Shown here: one piece after another, positions 8,685 to 17,743 of the stretch
Numbering within the stretch: position 1 is the stretch's first letter
Layout of the letters: every line of letters begins with the position of its first letter
NCBI RefSeq assembly: GCF_001436025.1
Contig: NZ_AZEQ01000002.1
Coordinates: 62,001-126,000, forward strand
Origin: Limosilactobacillus mucosae DSM 13345
GTDB lineage: Bacteria > Bacillota > Bacilli > Lactobacillales > Lactobacillaceae
Reading direction: 5' to 3'
DNA length: 64,000 nucleotides
The notes under the pieces: generated by a model
What the model was told of the DNA's origin: nothing
The model's database searches: none
Seen by the model: only the letters and a program-made list of their open reading frames with translations
Made by a program: the position numbers and the translations under genes

Positions 8685-9731
8685 ATGGAGAAAAAAGAAT
8701 CAATTCCTGAAATGATGCATGCCTGGGCGGTTGTCAAGCCGGGACCAATCGATGGCGAACAATCACCGCTTCAATTTGTCTTAAAGCCAGTGCCGAAGCC
8801 AAAACGAGGCGAGGTTCTGGTTAAGGTGCTGGCCTGTGGCGTCTGTCATACTGATCTGCACGTCAGCGAAGGCGATCTGCCGGTTCATCAGCCCAACGTC
8901 ACGCCTGGTCATGAAATCGTGGGGCAGGTTGTGGCATTTGGCGAAGATACACAGCGCTTTAAGCTTGGCGAGCGGATCGGGATTCCCTGGTTTCGGCATG
9001 CATGTGGGGTTTGCCGCTTTTGTCGTTCGGGTCGCGAAAACCTTTGCCCCCATTCATGCTACACAGGCTGGGATCACGATGGCGGCTATGCTGAATATGT
9101 CACGGTACCAGAAGGATTTGCCTATCGAATCCCCGCGCGTTTCGATGACTTGACGGCGGCCCCGCTGCTCTGTGCTGGGATTATCGGCTATCGAGCCTAT
9201 CTGCGTGCCAACGTTCCGGCAGGTGGTCGCTTGGGTCTATACGGATTCGGTGGTTCAGCGCACATCACGGCGCAGATTGCGATTAAGCAGGGAATTGAGG
9301 TTCACGTCTTTACAAGAGGGAAAGACGCGCGGCAGTTTGCTCGGCAGCTGGGATGTGCCTCCGCGCAGGGTGCGTATGATCAAACGCCGGTACTGCTTGA
9401 TTCGGCAATCATGTTTGCACCAGCCGGCCAGATGATTCCCAAGGCGCTGGAGAATCTGGTACCTGGGGGAACGCTGGCTTTGGCAGGTATTCATATGAGC
9501 GACGTGCCGCAAATGGCCTACCAGGATCATCTCTTTCATGAAAAAGTACTGACCAGTGTTGAGAGCAATACGCGGCGTGACGGTGAAGAGTTTTTGACGC
9601 TGGCCGATCGTCTGGATATTCACCCCAGAGTTGCCGAATATCCGCTGGCCAAAGCTGATGAAGCATTGCGGCGGGTTAAGCAGGGCGATATTGACGGTGC
9701 CTGCGTCTTAAGAGTCGGGACACGCGAATGA
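8685..9731 (+). CDS. Zinc-dependent alcohol dehydrogenase
   Basis: A 348-aa medium-chain dehydrogenase. Catalytic zinc ligands are Cys54 (GVCHTDLH) and His76 (GHE), with a further Cys in PLLCAGIIGY. The four structural zinc cysteines are C107, C110, C113 and C121 (CGVCRFCRSGRENLC). The Rossmann glycine motif is GLYGFGGSAH. The family oxidises alcohols or reduces aldehydes with NAD(P)H; the natural substrate cannot be read from sequence. The start has GCGAGGTGG about 6 nt upstream. It is monocistronic between divergent GNAT and co-directional scrA. In heterofermentative lactobacilli such enzymes often help dispose of reducing power. Confidence 0.88.
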   Translation: MEKKESIPEMMHAWAVVKPGPIDGEQSPLQFVLKPVPKPKRGEVLVKVLACGVCHTDLHVSEGDLPVHQPNVTPGHEIVGQVVAFGEDTQRFKLGERIGIPWFRHACGVCRFCRSGRENLCPHSCYTGWDHDGGYAEYVTVPEGFAYRIPARFDDLTAAPLLCAGIIGYRAYLRANVPAGGRLGLYGFGGSAHITAQIAIKQGIEVHVFTRGKDARQFARQLGCASAQGAYDQTPVLLDSAIMFAPAGQMIPKALENLVPGGTLALAGIHMSDVPQMAYQDHLFHEKVLTSVESNTRRDGEEFLTLADRLDIHPRVAEYPLAKADEALRRVKQGDIDGACVLRVGTRE

Positions 9732-9761
9732 ATTAAAATTTTTTTAAATTCCACCAGGTGG

Positions 9762-9845
9762 GCAAAATGCCTTTAAAACGGGATTATATGTCAACCCATT
9801 GTCATTTTGCTGGTAAAAATAATTGTTAAACGATTGACATTTTGC
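9762..9845. repeat. Three CATTTTGC motifs upstream of scrA
   Basis: CATTTTGC occurs at 9803-9810 and 9838-9845 on the plus strand, and its complement GCAAAATG at 9762-9769. The two plus-strand copies are each preceded by ATTG[TA] and are 35 bp apart. The last copy overlaps the -35 box of the scrA promoter. It could be an activator or repressor site, or chance in AT-rich DNA. Confidence 0.3.
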
Positions 9846-9884
9846 GAAAAGCAGGTATGATAAATAACAATAAAAGCGCTTACA
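9834..9884 (+). promoter_or_regulatory. scrA promoter with cre/ScrR-type operator
   Basis: A TTGACA -35 box (9834-9839) and TATGAT -10 box (9856-9861) are spaced by 16 bp. TAAAAGCGCTTACA at 9871-9884 matches 13 of 14 cre positions and lies at or just after the start site, so binding would repress. It shares the AAAGCGCT core with the scrB operator. Confidence 0.75.
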
Positions 9885-9946
9885 GATGTTTTTAACATTT
9901 ATTTTATTTGGTTAGCAATGCAATTATTTATCTGGGGAGAGCAATT

Positions 9947-11881
9947 ATGGATCATAAACGAGTCGCCCAAACCGTTGTCAAAGCGGTGGGCAAAGATAAC
10001 ATCGTGGCTGCTGCGCACTGTGCCACGCGGCTTCGTTTGGTGGTCAAGGATGATTCCAAGATCAATCAAAAAATGTTGGATAGCGATGCCGACATCAAAG
10101 GGACGTTTGAAACGAACGGTCAATACCAGATCATCATTGGCCCTGGTGATGTCAACAATGTCTACGATGAAATGGTTAAGATTACCGGCTTAAAGGAAAT
10201 GTCAACCCAAGAGCTGAAGCAGGTTGCCGCCAAGAACCAAAAGACGAATCCGGTGATGGCGTTCATCAAGCTTTTGTCTGACATCTTCGTACCGTTGATT
10301 CCAGCCTTGGTTGCCGGCGGTCTTTTGATGGCTTTGGACAACGTGCTGGCTTCACCTGGTCTGTTTGGGCCAAAGTCAGTCATTCAGATGTACCCTTCGC
10401 TCAAGGGAATCGAATCGATGGTCAACGTAATGTCGGCAGCGCCGTTTACGTTCCTGCCAATTCTGGTTGGGATCTCTGGTGCCAAGCGGTTTGGTGCCAA
10501 CCCATTTTTGGGCGCGGTTGTCGGTATGATGATGACCTCACCGCTGCTGCAGGCGGGGCACTTCTGGAACGTCTTTGGTCTGCACGTTTCAATGCAGCCT
10601 TACACGGGCCAGGTTATTCCGGCGCTGGCTGCAGTTTGGCTGCTGTCGATCTTTGAAAAGTGGTTCCACAAGAAGCTGCCAAGCGCGGTTGACTTTACGT
10701 TTACGCCGCTGCTGTCGATTCTGTTGACTGGTTTTCTGACGTTTACCATTGTGGGTCCGGTTATGCGGGATCTTTCCGACTGGATCACGGCTGCGATTGT
10801 TTGGATCTACAACACGCTTGGCTGGGTCGGAACTGGTATCTTTGGTGCCTTCTACTCACCAATCGTTTTGACGGGTCTGCACCAAAGCTTCCCAGCCATC
10901 GAAACGCAATTGATCTCGGCCTTTAAGTCGGGAACTGGCTATGGCGACTTTATCTTTGTCGTTGCTTCCATGGCTAACGTTGCGCAAGGGGCTGCGACGA
11001 CGGCGGTCTACTTCCTGACCAAGAACAAGAAGATGAAGGGTCTTTCCAGCTCAGCCGCTGTTTCAGCTCTGTTGGGGATTACTGAACCAGCAATCTTCGG
11101 GGTTAACCTGAAATTGAAGTTCCCATTCTTCTGTGCTTTGATTGGCTCATGTGTTGCCAGTGCATTGGCCGGTATGTTCCACGTGATTGCCGTATCGCTT
11201 GGCTCGGCTGGTTTCATTGGCTTCCTTTCGATCAATGCCAAGTCGATTCCGCTTTACGTCCTTTGTGAGCTGATCAGTTTTGCCATTGCATTCTGTGTCA
11301 CGTTCTTCTATGGCAAGGCCCACCGCAACCTGATCGATCCAGTTACTGAAGCTGAGGCTGATGCTGAAGCCAAGGCAGTTGAGGTTCAGGCTGAGGCAAC
11401 GGCTGCTGAGCCTGCTGGTGCCGTTAAGAGTGAAGAAGTGCTGAGCCCAATTGATGGCAAGGTAGAAGATCTGTCCAAGGTTAAAGATGAGGTTTTCTCC
11501 CAAAAGATGATGGGTGATGGCGCGGCTGTCGTACCAAGCGATGGCACCATCTACTCACCAGTTGATGGTAAGATTACCGTTGCTTATGCTACTAAGCATG
11601 CATATGGCATTACGTCTGATGATGGGGCCGAAATTTTGATCCACGTTGGTTTGGACACGGTTAATCTGAAAGGCGAACACTTCACCAGTGCAGTTGAGCA
11701 AGGCCAAACCGTTAAGCGCGGTGACAAGCTGGGGACGGTTGATCTCAAGGCTGTTGAAGCGGCTGGCTACGATACTACGGTAATGGTCGTTGTAACCAAT
11801 ACGGCCAGCTACGCCAAGGTTGAACACGTTGCAGAAGGCGAGATCAAGCACGGCGAAAAGCTGATTGAAGTTGCCAAATAA
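9947..11881 (+). CDS. scrA: Sucrose-specific PTS transporter EIIBCA
   Basis: A 644-aa PTS permease with domain order B-C-A. EIIB is residues 1-90 with the phospho-cysteine in [12 protein letters not shown] (near residue 26). EIIC follows with about ten membrane segments (roughly 105-465). An Ala/Glu-rich linker ([19 protein letters not shown]) leads to EIIA, whose phospho-histidine is in [12 protein letters not shown]. It imports sucrose as sucrose-6-phosphate, which ScrB then cleaves. The N-terminus and the [18 protein letters not shown] segment closely resemble lactobacillar Pts1BCA sucrose carriers as I recall them; trehalose or beta-glucoside specificity is less likely. The ATG at 9947 has GGGGAGA upstream; the frame from 9908 is an extension without a ribosome site. 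Confidence 0.88.
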   Translation: MDHKRVAQTVVKAVGKDNIVAAAHCATRLRLVVKDDSKINQKMLDSDADIKGTFETNGQYQIIIGPGDVNNVYDEMVKITGLKEMSTQELKQVAAKNQKTNPVMAFIKLLSDIFVPLIPALVAGGLLMALDNVLASPGLFGPKSVIQMYPSLKGIESMVNVMSAAPFTFLPILVGISGAKRFGANPFLGAVVGMMMTSPLLQAGHFWNVFGLHVSMQPYTGQVIPALAAVWLLSIFEKWFHKKLPSAVDFTFTPLLSILLTGFLTFTIVGPVMRDLSDWITAAIVWIYNTLGWVGTGIFGAFYSPIVLTGLHQSFPAIETQLISAFKSGTGYGDFIFVVASMANVAQGAATTAVYFLTKNKKMKGLSSSAAVSALLGITEPAIFGVNLKLKFPFFCALIGSCVASALAGMFHVIAVSLGSAGFIGFLSINAKSIPLYVLCELISFAIAFCVTFFYGKAHRNLIDPVTEAEADAEAKAVEVQAEATAAEPAGAVKSEEVLSPIDGKVEDLSKVKDEVFSQKMMGDGAAVVPSDGTIYSPVDGKITVAYATKHAYGITSDDGAEILIHVGLDTVNLKGEHFTSAVEQGQTVKRGDKLGTVDLKAVEAAGYDTTVMVVVTNTASYAKVEHVAEGEIKHGEKLIEVAK

Positions 11882-11907
11882 CGACTAAACATCTTTGCAT
11901 TAATGCT

Positions 11908-11945
11908 AAAACCGCTCGATGACTGGGAATCGGGCGGTTTTTGAT
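11908..11945 (+). terminator. scrA terminator
   Basis: Stem AAAACCGCTCGAT / ATCGGGCGGTTTT with a 7-nt loop and a T-run. Confidence 0.85.
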
Positions 11946-12185
11946 TTGCTTGGCAGCTTTGGCAATTAGAATCAGCATCGCGGCGGTCCAGAATGTCTGG
12001 GTCGGCATAATCCTGGTCATGGCTAAGAATCTGAGCAAGGCGGATAATTCGGAGTCGCGTAGTCAGTCAAGCATCTGATCATCATCAAGAAGCGCTTGTC
12101 TGTCAGTTGTAAAAGTCGTCATCAAACGATAGTGGTGGCATTATGCAAAAAAATCTGCATAATTTTAGATGATCAAAGACGATTA

Positions 12186-12484
12186 CTTACTATCGGTGAA
12201 AAAGCGATGCATAGTAGGTAAAAATTAATGTATATCAAGTTAGGGGAGTCTAACATTACCTACTATTAACTAAAAATCCCCTAATCGTAGGTAATTCACA
12301 AAGTTGGTCTGACCTAATCAACCCTAGAATATGCATTGTTACCTACGATTTGAAGAAAAGCTGCCAAAAGTAGGTAAAGTTTGGCTGGATATACAGCTGC
12401 CTACTATGGGTGAAAAAACAAGGTAAAGTAGGTAAATTCAGTATTATCAGCGGTCAAAGATTCAGTTCTTTCACAAAGTTGGTC
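12186..12484. repeat. Non-coding GTAGGTAA repeat cluster
   Basis: The gap 11946-12859 contains no credible gene but has a dense repeat cluster. The octamer GTAGGTAA occurs four times on the plus strand (12214, 12287, 12370, 12428) and twice inverted as TTACCTAC (12256, 12339). A 37-bp unit at 12186-12222 recurs at 12400-12436 with most positions identical (shared core GGTGAAAAA and AGTAGGTAAA). TTACCTACTATTA (12256-12268) and TAATCGTAGGTAA (12282-12294) form a 13-bp arm hairpin with one mismatch, and TTAGGGGA/TCCCCTAA (12240, 12277) form a staggered pair. TTCACAAAGTTGGTC is directly repeated at 12295-12309 and 12470-12484. Function is unknown: a small dispersed palindromic repeat or a protein-binding array are both possible. 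Confidence 0.75.
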
Positions 12485-12859
12485 GTCTGACAGTCACGAT
12501 GAGCCAGTAAGCTGTCGTTTTGATCCTAACGATAAAATATCGGTGGCTTTAATATGTTTGGCCGATATTGGTTGACTGTTGCTGCGTCATTGGACTTGAA
12601 CTTCTAGTTTGCAAAATGGTTTTGGGAAGCTAAATGCTGTTGAAATTATCATTGAGGTTATGGAGCTTGGCTGCCGGAGCTGTTTTTTCGTTTCCGATTT
12701 CTGCGGAGCGTACGGTATATCAATAGATGCCAAGCCGGTCAGCAGTTGTCTTAAAATTTTTCATCGTGATAAAAACGTTGATCAATATCAGATCGTGTTA
12801 ATCCAAAATAATGATAGAATTAGGTATAACTTGATTTTCTATATTAGCAGGAGGAAAAC

Positions 12860-13450
12860 ATGACCTATCCACAATTGAACCTGGCAGATGCCAAGGGACC
12901 TAAAGCAACCATCAAGACCAACCATGGTGATGTAACCATTCAGCTGTTCCCAGATCAGGCGCCTAAGACGGTTGAGAACTTTATTACGCTGGCCAAGCAG
13001 GGCTACTATGATGGGGTAACGTTCCACCGGGTGATTCCCGAATTCATGATTCAAGGCGGTGATCCAACCGGGACTGGAGCTGGCGGACAAAGCAGCTTTG
13101 GCGCACCGTTTGAAGATGAATTCAGCCGTGAGCTGTTTAACTTTAATGGCGCGCTGTCAATGGCCAATGCCGGTCCTAATACCAACGGCAGCCAATTCTT
13201 TATCGTCAGTGCTACGCAGGTACCTGGCAATATGATTGGTCAAATGAAGCAGCTGGGCTGGCCAGCCGAAGTCATCGCCAATTACGAAAAGAATGGTGGT
13301 ACGCCATGGCTTGATGGGCACCACACCGTCTTTGGTCAGGTAGTCAGCGGCATGGACGTGGTTGATGAGATCAGCCGGGTTGCTCGTGATGCAGCTGACA
13401 AGCCTAAAGAAGACGTTGTAATGACGACGGTTGAAATTACAGAAGAATAA
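12860..13450 (+). CDS. ppiB: Cyclophilin-type peptidyl-prolyl cis-trans isomerase
   Basis: A 196-aa cytoplasmic cyclophilin that catalyses proline cis-trans isomerisation in folding proteins. Conserved active-site segments are FHRVIPEFMIQGGDPTGTG (Arg and Gln of the catalytic site), MANAGPNTNGSQFFI and HHTVFGQVVSGMDVV. There is no signal peptide. Compared with minimal PpiB (about 165 aa), an insert of roughly 30 residues between QFFIV and the HTVFG motif (GNMIGQMKQLGWPAEVIANYEK) is typical of lactobacillar members. The AGGAGG site is 5-6 nt before the ATG. It is monocistronic with its own terminator. Confidence 0.92.
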   Translation: MTYPQLNLADAKGPKATIKTNHGDVTIQLFPDQAPKTVENFITLAKQGYYDGVTFHRVIPEFMIQGGDPTGTGAGGQSSFGAPFEDEFSRELFNFNGALSMANAGPNTNGSQFFIVSATQVPGNMIGQMKQLGWPAEVIANYEKNGGTPWLDGHHTVFGQVVSGMDVVDEISRVARDAADKPKEDVVMTTVEITEE

Positions 13451-13459
13451 TATGAGTGC

Positions 13460-13502
13460 AATACTGCTAATGGCTTGACTGAGCTGATTAGCAGTATTTT
13501 TT
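13460..13502 (+). terminator. ppiB terminator
   Basis: Stem AATACTGCTAAT / ATTAGCAGTATT followed by TTTTTT. Confidence 0.88.
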
Positions 13503-13722
13503 ATTGCTGCTGATTGACTTTTAAATGTAAAATGCCTAATTGATCAATCAAGCGAAAAAATTTTAGTTTTTTTGAAATTAATTAAAGATTGTGCAAAAGT
13601 TTCAAAAAGATTAAAACAGCTTAGGAAAGGCATTTTAATGGGGGATTATAAGGAATTCTTATCAGCTCTATTTGTTTTGACTATATCTAATTATGCAGAG
13701 TAAAGTTGGAACCGTAGAAAAG

Positions 13723-13736
13723 CAACAACGCTTACA
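13723..13736 (-). promoter_or_regulatory. Putative cre site upstream of fumC
   Basis: Read on the minus strand, TGTAAGCGTTGTTG matches 12 of 14 cre positions, 46 bp before the fumC start. The rest of the gap 13503-13781 is AT-rich; I could not assign a convincing -35/-10 pair. Confidence 0.45.
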
Positions 13737-13781
13737 TCACTTTGTTTATATCGCATGTTGAATTCAATTGGAGGTTTTAAT

Positions 13782-15179
13782 ATGCCAGAATTTCGTACTG
13801 AAGAAGATACTCTAGGTCCAGTTCAAATCCCTGCTGATGCTTTGTGGGGCCCGCAAACTGAACGGAGCCGTCACAACTTCCCAACTGGCCAATACATGCC
13901 AATCGCCATCATTCGTGCACTGCTGAACATTAAAAAGGCAGCTGCTCAAGCCAACATGGAAACCAATGCTATTTCAGAAGAAAAGGGCAGCCTGATCGTT
14001 AAAGCCGTTGACGAACTGCTTGCCTTAAGCGATGAAGATCTGCGCAAGGACTTCCCATTGAAGGTCTACCAAACCGGTTCTGGTACGCAGACCAATATGA
14101 ATACTAATGAAGTCGTTGCTCACAAGGCTATGCAGATCAACCCTGACGTAGAGATCCTGCCTAACGATGACGTCAACAAGGGTCAAAGCTCAAACGACAC
14201 GTTCCCAACGGCAATGAACGTCGTAGCCTTGGAAGCTTTGGATAAGCTGAAGCCAGCCGTACAGCACCTGATTGACGAACTGAAGATCAAGCAGGACAAG
14301 TACTGGGAAACGGTTAAGGTTGGCCGGACCCACCTGCAGGATGCCGTTCCATTGACTTTTGGCCAAGAAGTCTCTGGCTATGTGGCTGCGCTTGAACATG
14401 ACCTGAAGTACATTGAACAGCTCGAACCAACGCTGGAAGAACTGGCAATTGGTGGTACGGCTGTTGGTACTGGTCTGAACGCAGCTGAAGGCATGCCTGA
14501 AAAGATCGCTGAAAAGCTCAGCCAGGCATATGGTCTGAAGCTGACTGCCAAGAGCAACAAGTTCTACGGCCTGTCGCACCACTCTGGTCTTAACGTGGTT
14601 CACGGGGCCTTGAAGACGCTGGCAGCTGACATGTTCAAGATTGCCCAAGACATCCGGTTCCTGGCTTCTGGTCCACGGGCTGGCTATGGCGAACTGCACA
14701 TTCCTGCCAACGAACCAGGCTCTTCAATCATGCCCGGCAAGGTTAACCCAACTCAAGCTGAAGCCGTTACGATGGCTGCTCTGCGGGTCTTTGGCAATGA
14801 TGTGGTTGTTTCAACTGCCTCCTCACAAGGCAACTTTGAAATGAACGTCTTCAAGCCGGTTATGATCGATGCCTTCTTGGAATCTGCCGACCTGCTGACG
14901 GGTACGACGATGGGCTTTGCCGACAAGATGATTCATGGCTTAACGGTTAACGAAAAGCGGATGAAGGAACTGCTGGACAACTCGCTGATGACCGTGACGG
15001 CACTTTCTCCACACATCGGCTACCATGACAGTGCCAAGATTGCTCAAGCCGCTGACAAGGCCGGCAGCACGCTGAAGGAAGCTGCCTTGAAGTCTGGCAA
15101 GGTTACTGAAGAACAATATGACGAATGGATGGATCCGCTGAAGATGACCAACGCTGATCGTCATGACTACGAAGACTAA
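13782..15179 (+). CDS. fumC: Class II fumarate hydratase
   Basis: A 465-aa class II fumarase interconverting malate and fumarate. The family signature GSSIMPGKVNPTQAE is present, as are the active-site segments TGSGTQTNMNTNEV, SSNDTFPTAM and GRTHLQDAVPLTFGQE. No iron-sulfur cluster is needed for this class. The ATG at 13782 has GGAGG 7-8 nt upstream; the frame from 13755 has no ribosome site before it. It is followed after 16 nt by the fumarate reductase gene, making a two-gene operon that converts malate to succinate. A cre-like site upstream suggests carbon catabolite control. Confidence 0.95.
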   Translation: MPEFRTEEDTLGPVQIPADALWGPQTERSRHNFPTGQYMPIAIIRALLNIKKAAAQANMETNAISEEKGSLIVKAVDELLALSDEDLRKDFPLKVYQTGSGTQTNMNTNEVVAHKAMQINPDVEILPNDDVNKGQSSNDTFPTAMNVVALEALDKLKPAVQHLIDELKIKQDKYWETVKVGRTHLQDAVPLTFGQEVSGYVAALEHDLKYIEQLEPTLEELAIGGTAVGTGLNAAEGMPEKIAEKLSQAYGLKLTAKSNKFYGLSHHSGLNVVHGALKTLAADMFKIAQDIRFLASGPRAGYGELHIPANEPGSSIMPGKVNPTQAEAVTMAALRVFGNDVVVSTASSQGNFEMNVFKPVMIDAFLESADLLTGTTMGFADKMIHGLTVNEKRMKELLDNSLMTVTALSPHIGYHDSAKIAQAADKAGSTLKEAALKSGKVTEEQYDEWMDPLKMTNADRHDYED

Positions 15180-15195
15180 TCAAAGGAGCTGCAAA

Positions 15196-16584
15196 ATGGC
15201 ACAATTTCAAACCACGCCAGTCAGTCAACTGGCAGACAGCTATGATGCGGTAATCGTTGGTTCTGGCGGTACCGGTCTGGCAGCTGCAATTCAAGCCCAT
15301 GAACTGGGAATGAACGTTGCCGTACTGGAAAAAGAAGAACAGCTTGGCGGTAATACCAACCGAGCATCTTCTGGGATGAACGCCGCCGAGACCAACGTTC
15401 AGCTCAAGCATGGCATTATTGACAACATCAATGACTTCTACCGGGAAACCTACAAAGACGGTGGTAAGCTCAATGATAAGGATATGCTGGGATTCTTCGT
15501 CGTTCACTCGCCACTGGCAATCGACTGGCTGGCTGATCATGGCATCAAGCTGGAAGACGTTACGATTACTGGTGGGATGTCTAAAAAACGGACGCACCGC
15601 CCAGCTTCAATGGCGCCAATTGGTGGATTCCTGGTTAAGAGCCTGCTGGATGTAGCGGCTCAAGAGAAGATTCCGGTCTTCAACAAGGTAAAGGTCGAAA
15701 AGCTGGTCAAAAACGATCAAGGCGCAGTTGCCGGCGTAGTTGCCAGTGTTGATGGTCAAACCAAGCAGATCAATGCCAAGGCCGTCTTATTGGCAACTGG
15801 TGGCTTTGGGGCCTCCAAGGAATACATCAAGCGCTACCGTCCAGATCTGGCCGACTACAAGACGACTAATCAGCCAGGTGCAACCGGTGATGGCTTGACG
15901 CTGGCTGAAGAGGTTGGCGCCCAGCTGACGCAGATGAATTTCGTTCAGGTTCACCCAACCGTTCAACAAGACAATCCACATGTCTACCTGATTGGTGAAG
16001 CCGTTCGTGGTGAAGGGGCAATCCTGGTTAACTTCCAAGGCAAGCGTTTCGTCAACGAGCTGAACACGCGTAAGATCGTCTCAGAAACGATTACCGCTCT
16101 GCCAGAACACAGTGCCTATCTGATCTTTGACCAAGGCGTGCGCGATCATGCCAAGGCCATTGAATTCTACGACAAGGTTGGTCTGGTCGTTCATGGCGAC
16201 ACGATTGAGGATCTGGCTAAGAACCTGAAGATGGATCCAGCTGTCTTGAAGAATACGGTTGAAACTTGGAACCAGGCTGTCAAAGCTAGCGACGACAAGG
16301 AATTTGGCCGGACGACGGGGATGGATCGCGATCTGTCCAAGCCAGGCTACTTTGCCATTCATATCGCACCTGCCATCCACTACACGATGGGTGGAATTCA
16401 CATCAATACCAAGACGCAGGTACTTGATGGCAATGGTGACGTTATTCCTGGCCTGTATGCAGCTGGTGAGGTTTCTGGCGGCCTGCACGGCAACAACCGG
16501 GTCGGCGGCAACTCAATCGCTGAAACGATCATCTTTGGTCGTCAGGCTGGTCAACAAGTAACGGTTTATGCTCGCGAACATTAA
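15196..16584 (+). CDS. frdA: Soluble fumarate reductase flavoprotein
   Basis: A 462-aa FAD-dependent fumarate reductase of the flavocytochrome c family, without haem or FMN-binding domains. The FAD-binding motif is VIVGSGGTGLAAAIQA near residues 18-33. The fumarate reductase catalytic residues are visible: His in FVQVHPT, Arg in ELNTRKIVSE, His in IHYTMGGIH, and Arg in HGNNRVGGNS. It reduces fumarate to succinate in the cytoplasm; the electron donor is probably a reduced flavin or NADH-linked carrier. The ATG has AAAGGAG 7 nt upstream, and the frame extension to 15163 overlaps fumC and is rejected. It works with FumC in succinate formation. The symbol follows common lactobacillar annotation. 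Confidence 0.9.
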   Translation: MAQFQTTPVSQLADSYDAVIVGSGGTGLAAAIQAHELGMNVAVLEKEEQLGGNTNRASSGMNAAETNVQLKHGIIDNINDFYRETYKDGGKLNDKDMLGFFVVHSPLAIDWLADHGIKLEDVTITGGMSKKRTHRPASMAPIGGFLVKSLLDVAAQEKIPVFNKVKVEKLVKNDQGAVAGVVASVDGQTKQINAKAVLLATGGFGASKEYIKRYRPDLADYKTTNQPGATGDGLTLAEEVGAQLTQMNFVQVHPTVQQDNPHVYLIGEAVRGEGAILVNFQGKRFVNELNTRKIVSETITALPEHSAYLIFDQGVRDHAKAIEFYDKVGLVVHGDTIEDLAKNLKMDPAVLKNTVETWNQAVKASDDKEFGRTTGMDRDLSKPGYFAIHIAPAIHYTMGGIHINTKTQVLDGNGDVIPGLYAAGEVSGGLHGNNRVGGNSIAETIIFGRQAGQQVTVYAREH

Positions 16585-16623
16585 TTTTCTGCTTTGAGTA
16601 GCGTACGCGGGTCTGAATAAATT

Positions 16624-16664
16624 AATATGCGACAGGGTTGGTAGGATGTCACCCTGTCGTATTC
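16624..16664 (+). terminator. Probable fumC-frd terminator
   Basis: Inverted repeat TATGCGACAGGGT / ACCCTGTCGTATT with a 12-nt loop. No long T-run follows, so strength is uncertain. Confidence 0.6.
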
Positions 16665-16679
16665 TTAGCCATTATTTTG

Positions 16680-16708
16680 TTGAAATTATCACAAGAAGCG
16701 TGTACAAT
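16680..16708 (+). promoter_or_regulatory. Promoter of the malate dehydrogenase-carrier operon
   Basis: TTGAAA (16680-16685) and TACAAT (16703-16708) spaced by 17 bp, about 75 nt before the dehydrogenase start. Confidence 0.7.
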
Positions 16709-16782
16709 ACTAAAATTTGTTGGAAAATTTTGAAAATAGTGCTGTAAGTGCTGTTTCAGTCGAGTAGAGAGGAAAATCAGAT

Positions 16783-17703
16783 ATGTCAAAAGTTATGCTG
16801 GTTGGCGATGGTGCAGTTGGTTCTGCTTTTGCCAACGATTTACTGCAACACGTTAGTTTAGATGAATTGATCATTGTTGATCGTAAGACGCAAAAAGCGG
16901 CCGGCGATGCAATGGATTTGGAAGACCTGGCCATGTTCGATGGAACGACGGTGGTTCGCGCTGGCAAGTATGAAGATGCAGCCGATACCGACGTTGTAGT
17001 CATCACGGCGGGTATTCCGCGCAAGCCCGGCGAGAGTCGTTTAGACCTGGTCAACAAAAACGTTGGCATTTTAAAGACGATCATCGACCCAATCGTTAAC
17101 AGCGGCTTTAAGGGAATCTTTGTCGTTGCTTCCAACCCAGTTGATATTTTGACGACGCTGACGCAGCGGATCTCTGGTTTTCCAAAGAACCGGGTTATCG
17201 GTACGGGGACCTCGCTGGATACGGCCAGACTGCGAGTAGCGCTTGCCAAACGCTGTCATGTGCCTGTACGCGAAATCAGCGTTGACGTATTAGGCGAGCA
17301 TGGTGATACGTCGTTTGCCAACTTTGATGAAGCGACGATTGCCGGCAAGCCTTTAAAAGAGTTTGCTGATGTCAGCGATGAAGAGCTTGCAGAAATGCAG
17401 TCCGGGGTCAAGAAAAAAGGTGGCGCGATTATTCGTTCCAAAGGTGCGACCTATTATGGCGTTGCCCGCTGCCTGTCTTTGATTTGCGAGGCCATCATCT
17501 TCAACCGTTCAATCGTTTTGCCATTATCGGCTCCTTTGAATGGTCAGTATGGCATCAAGGGCCTATATCTGGGAACACCGGCTTCCGTTAACCGGACTGG
17601 AATTCGCTATGTCATTGAAACGCCGCTTTCAAAACGCGAGGTAGCGGCAATGCAGCACTCCGCCGCCAAAATGAAAGAAGTTTTGGATGGCGTTGAGCTT
17701 TAG
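16783..17703 (+). CDS. mdh: LDH-like malate dehydrogenase
   Basis: A 306-aa member of the lactate/malate dehydrogenase family. The NAD site has VGDGAVGSAF at 7-16 and an acidic NAD-selecting Asp33 (IVDRK). Catalytic residues are Arg86 (ESRLDL), Asn118, Asp146, Arg149 and His173 (GEHGDTS). The substrate-specificity position, Gln102 in lactate dehydrogenases, is Arg80 here (TAGIPRKPG). An Arg there selects oxaloacetate/malate, as shown by the classic Gln102Arg switch in Bacillus stearothermophilus LDH. Automatic annotation would call this L-lactate dehydrogenase. The neighbours (fumarase, fumarate reductase, dicarboxylate carrier, citrate lyase) support malate dehydrogenase. It forms an operon with the DASS carrier gene, 40 nt downstream. 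Confidence 0.85.
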   Translation: MSKVMLVGDGAVGSAFANDLLQHVSLDELIIVDRKTQKAAGDAMDLEDLAMFDGTTVVRAGKYEDAADTDVVVITAGIPRKPGESRLDLVNKNVGILKTIIDPIVNSGFKGIFVVASNPVDILTTLTQRISGFPKNRVIGTGTSLDTARLRVALAKRCHVPVREISVDVLGEHGDTSFANFDEATIAGKPLKEFADVSDEELAEMQSGVKKKGGAIIRSKGATYYGVARCLSLICEAIIFNRSIVLPLSAPLNGQYGIKGLYLGTPASVNRTGIRYVIETPLSKREVAAMQHSAAKMKEVLDGVEL

Positions 17704-17743
17704 ATTAGGATTTTGAGACAACCTTTTTGGAGGAAATATCACA

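Noticed and set aside
11946-12185. Small protein genes in the first part of the gap after scrA
   Set aside because: Only short frames without ribosome sites; the frame at 11844-12038 overlaps scrA and its terminator.
12186-12484. CRISPR array
   Set aside because: Repeats are short, in both orientations and unevenly spaced; no cas genes are in the window.
12609-12863. 84-aa frame just before ppiB
   Set aside because: No ribosome site, overlaps the ppiB leader and start, and its residues show no coding character.
14190-14699. 169-aa minus-strand frame inside fumC
   Set aside because: Opposite-strand shadow of a strongly conserved gene; no ribosome site.
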